Part shown: one piece after another, positions 61,650 to 64,000 of the stretch | Position numbering within the stretch: position 1 is the first letter of the stretch | Layout: each line of letters starts with the position of its first letter | NCBI RefSeq assembly: GCF_900115735.1 | Contig: NZ_FOXO01000002.1 | Coordinates: forward strand, 186,001-250,000 | Direction: 5' to 3' | From: Butyrivibrio proteoclasticus | GTDB taxonomy: Bacteria > Bacillota > Clostridia > Lachnospirales > Lachnospiraceae | Length of the DNA stretch: 64,000 nt | Notes under the pieces: generated by a model | The model's database searches: none | Seen by the model: only the letters and a program-made list of their open reading frames with translations | Told to the model about the DNA's origin: nothing | Position numbers and translations under genes: made by a program

Positions 61650-62867
61650 ATGTCAAAGATAAGGAAGCTTATACCATGTATTTACCTTTATGATGAAAAA
61701 GCCGTAAAAGGCGTATCAGATAAAACTGTATTATTTGGCGATCCACTTGATCTTGTAAGTGTTTATAACGAGAAGGGCGTCAATACCATTTTTCTGTATG
61801 ACCTTTCAAGAGGGATGGGCGATGAAGCCCATGAAAAGGCCCTTGATATAGTCAAAGCAATATGTAAAAAAGCTGATGGAAATGTGATAGGCGCCGGAAA
61901 TATCAAGCGTATGGAAGATGTAAAAAAACTTCTTTATGCAGGATGTACAAAGGTTGCCATAAATCTTTCCGAGCAGAGCGAAGTTGAAAGTCTTTCTGAA
62001 AGTTCAGAGAAATTTGGCAAAGAGAAATTGTATGCAATATTCTCTGATAATGTGCAGACTAAAGCTAATAAAGAGCTCATTGAAAAATATACAACTGAAC
62101 TAATATATTTTCCGGATTCAATAAATGATCTGGCTTCATCAGACATAGACTTTACAATATCCTATGTCATTGATGATTATGAAAAGAGCCTTGATGAATA
62201 TAAAAAAGCTGTGACAAATGAAAATTTTGAGCTTTTTGCCCTTAAAGGAGCTCTTTTGTGGGATGATCTTAAAAAGAACTCTGATGGCATGGTTCCTGTA
62301 ATTGTTCAGGATTATAAGACTGATCAGGTTCTTATGCTGGCATATATGAACGAAGAAGCTTATAATAAAACTCTCGAGACAGGAAAAATGACATATTTTA
62401 GCCGTAATCGAAATGAGTTATGGATTAAAGGAGAAACAAGTTCACATTATCAGTTTGTTAAGGCTTTGTATGCTGACTGTGACAAGGATACGCTTCTTGC
62501 AAGCGTTAAGCAGATCGGTGCAGCCTGCCACACAGGAAGCTATTCATGCTTTTTCAATGAAATAGCCAAGACTGATTATGATAAAAAGAATCCTCAAAAA
62601 GTCCTGAATGAAGTATTTGACGTAATAAAAGACAGAAAAATCAATCCAAGAGAGGGCTCTTATACGAATTATCTTTTTGATAAGGGTATTGATAAGATTC
62701 TTAAAAAAGTTGGCGAGGAGGCCACAGAGATAGTAATTGCAGCAAAAAATCCAAATGATAATGAAATAGTTTACGAAATGTCTGATTTCCTGTATCATAT
62801 GATGGTCCTCATGGCTGAAAAAAATGTCAGCTGGGAGGATATAACTGACGAGTTGTCAAGAAGATAA
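61650..62867 (+). CDS. hisIE: HisIE with a degenerate HisF/HisA-like N-terminal domain
   Basis: A 405-residue three-part protein. Residues 1 to ~205 look like half-conserved HisF/HisA barrel sequence (KLIPCIYLYDEKAVKGV, then GDPLDLVSVYNEKGVNTIFL). The catalytic Asp of the CLD motif is Tyr12, so synthase activity is not expected. Residues ~215-310 are PRA-cyclohydrolase (YFSRNRNELWIKGETSSH, ADCDKDTLL, CHTGSYSCF). Residues ~315-405 are PRA-pyrophosphatase (GEEATEIVIAAKN). It carries steps two and three of the pathway. AAAGGAG precedes the ATG. hisC, hisH, hisA and hisF are not in the window. Confidence 0.92.
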   Translation: MSKIRKLIPCIYLYDEKAVKGVSDKTVLFGDPLDLVSVYNEKGVNTIFLYDLSRGMGDEAHEKALDIVKAICKKADGNVIGAGNIKRMEDVKKLLYAGCTKVAINLSEQSEVESLSESSEKFGKEKLYAIFSDNVQTKANKELIEKYTTELIYFPDSINDLASSDIDFTISYVIDDYEKSLDEYKKAVTNENFELFALKGALLWDDLKKNSDGMVPVIVQDYKTDQVLMLAYMNEEAYNKTLETGKMTYFSRNRNELWIKGETSSHYQFVKALYADCDKDTLLASVKQIGAACHTGSYSCFFNEIAKTDYDKKNPQKVLNEVFDVIKDRKINPREGSYTNYLFDKGIDKILKKVGEEATEIVIAAKNPNDNEIVYEMSDFLYHMMVLMAEKNVSWEDITDELSRR

Positions 62868-62876
62868 GGAAAAGGT

Positions 62877-64000
62877 ATGAACGAAAACTTAGCTCTAAAC
62901 GATGAGACTTTGCTTGATCTTGAAAAGCCTGAGAGATACATAGGCAATGAAGTTAACAGCGTTTATAAAGACAAAAATGCTGTTGATATCAGGTTTGCAA
63001 TGTGCTTCCCTGATGTTTACGAGATTGGCATGTCTCATCTTGGAATTCAAATTCTTTATGGAATGTTTAATTCCTATGAAGATGTATGGTGTGAAAGAGT
63101 CTATTCTCCATGGGTAGACGCTGACAAAGTCTTCAGGGAAAAGGACATTCCTCTTTTTGCGTTGGAATCACAGGATGAGATCAGAAAATTTGATTTTCTT
63201 GGATTTACTATCCAGTATGAAATGTGTTACACAAATATTTTACAGATACTGGATCTGTCAAAGATTCCTCTCCTCGCAAAAAACAGAGACTGGGACTATC
63301 CTATAGTGATTGGCGGTGGTCCATGTACTTATAATCCGGAGCCTATTACGGATTTCTTTGATATGTTCTATATAGGTGAAGGCGAAACAAAATACAGAGA
63401 GATCTTTGACCTCTATAAGAAGTCAAGAAAAGAGGGTATATCACGTCAGGAATTCTTGAGAAGATGTTCTCATATTTCCGGTATTTATGTGCCTTCTCTT
63501 TATGATGTCAAATACAAGGAAGATGGAACAATTCTTTCAATGACGCCTTGTTATGAAGACGTACCTGTACAGATAAACAAAGAGATGTGTCTCGATGTTT
63601 CAAATCAGTTCTATCCTACTAAGCCTGTTGTTCCATACATTAAGATAACGCAGGACAGAGTAGTACTAGAGATCATGCGTGGATGTATAAGAGGCTGCAG
63701 ATTCTGTCAGGCCGGTCAGCTTTATAAACCTCTTCGTGAAAAAGATGTTGATCATTTAAAAGAACTTGCTCTTGAAGCATTAAGGAATACAGGGTATGAA
63801 GAAATTTCTCTAAGTTCCTTAAGTTCAAGTGATTATTCAAAGCTCCCTGAACTCATAGACTTTTTGATTAAATACTGTAACGAAAAGAAAGTTAATATAT
63901 CACTTCCGTCTTTAAGAATTGATGCGTTCTCTCTTGATGTAATGAGTAAAGTTCAGGATGTTAAAAAAAGCAGTCTTACATTTGCGCCTGAAGCAGGAAC
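62877..64000 (+). CDS. B12-binding/radical SAM protein (TIGR03960-like), N-terminal part
   Basis: The frame is open from ATG 62877 to the window end (374 codons), so the gene is cut on the right. The N-terminal region (LEKPERYIGNEVNSVYKDKN, then FAMCFPDVYEIGMSHLGIQI) is the B12-binding-like domain of the TIGR03960 family. The radical SAM cluster motif is MRGCIRGCRFCQAGQLYKP, near residue 267. Members usually lie beside TIGR03936, RNase G and rplU genes; none are visible here. The reaction is unknown. AAGGAAAAGG precedes the start. Confidence 0.85.
   Translation, partial: MNENLALNDETLLDLEKPERYIGNEVNSVYKDKNAVDIRFAMCFPDVYEIGMSHLGIQILYGMFNSYEDVWCERVYSPWVDADKVFREKDIPLFALESQDEIRKFDFLGFTIQYEMCYTNILQILDLSKIPLLAKNRDWDYPIVIGGGPCTYNPEPITDFFDMFYIGEGETKYREIFDLYKKSRKEGISRQEFLRRCSHISGIYVPSLYDVKYKEDGTILSMTPCYEDVPVQINKEMCLDVSNQFYPTKPVVPYIKITQDRVVLEIMRGCIRGCRFCQAGQLYKPLREKDVDHLKELALEALRNTGYEEISLSSLSSSDYSKLPELIDFLIKYCNEKKVNISLPSLRIDAFSLDVMSKVQDVKKSSLTFAPEAG

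Noticed and set aside
1..64000. CRISPR array, prophage, integrated plasmid or toxin-antitoxin pair
   Set aside because: No regularly spaced direct repeats, no integrase, capsid or replication genes and no typical small gene pairs were seen. The only mobile element is the IS at 31121-33229.

Overview
The window is chromosomal DNA of an AT-rich anaerobic Firmicute. It is most likely a motile member of the Lachnospiraceae, of the Butyrivibrio/Pseudobutyrivibrio kind. This is inferred from gene content: a cheA-cheW-cheC-cheD-fliA-fapA block running into rpsB-tsf, a six-subunit Ech energy-converting [NiFe] hydrogenase, a 1417-residue fused acyl-CoA dehydratase activase, MinCDE, HisZ with short-form HisG, frequent TTG starts and AGGAGG-type ribosome sites. 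Nearly every gene lies on the + strand. The exceptions are the activase and rpmB.

Layout. 1-7410: distal end of a flagellar/chemotaxis operon (CheA C-terminus, CheW, CheC, CheD, a small membrane protein, sigma-28, a FapA-family protein and three accessory proteins), closed by a terminator. 7460-9556: rpsB-tsf behind a structured leader. 9598-11558: minCDE with promoter and terminator. 11577-14438: a P-type cation ATPase and an OhrR-like repressor. 14445-24932: a CsoR-type metal sensor, then echABCDEF and hypF-hypC-hypD-hypE. Together these make a ferredoxin-linked, ion-translocating, H2-evolving complex and most of the machinery that builds its Ni-Fe(CN)2CO site. 24986-31106: a MecA-like adaptor, an RluF-type pseudouridine synthase, NAD-dependent DNA ligase, MetA (residue Glu111, the acetyl-CoA type), a polysaccharide deacetylase and an unknown protein. 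31117-33233: a complete IS1182-type insertion sequence in the gap between two convergent genes. 33250-37503 (- strand): the fused activase.

37705-42061 is a tight four-gene cluster that I cannot match to a described system. It encodes a two-sensor-domain membrane protein with a degenerate histidine-kinase stub and a receiver lacking its phospho-Asp, a rhomboid-fold membrane protein without visible catalytic residues but with a Cys/His-rich tail, a sigma-70-like protein that keeps the core-binding segment but lacks region 4 and the usual -10 recognition residues, and a small unknown protein. It ends at a bidirectional terminator shared with rpmB. This is my best candidate for undescribed biology.

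42518-53812: housekeeping genes (Asp23, FakA-like, RecG, DegV/FakB-like, a type II topoisomerase pair best read as ParE/ParC, RsmD, CoaD and a coiled-coil protein). 53833-57813: a cell-wall amidase, RsuA- and RluA-type pseudouridine synthases, a membrane protein and RecU. 57818-62867: a histidine operon (hisZ-hisG-hisD-hisB-hisIE) behind a promoter with an array of GCTAAT half-sites. Its last gene is a three-domain fusion with a degenerate HisF/HisA-like barrel at the N-terminus. 62877-64000: start of a radical SAM gene cut by the window end. No tRNA, rRNA, CRISPR or prophage was seen.
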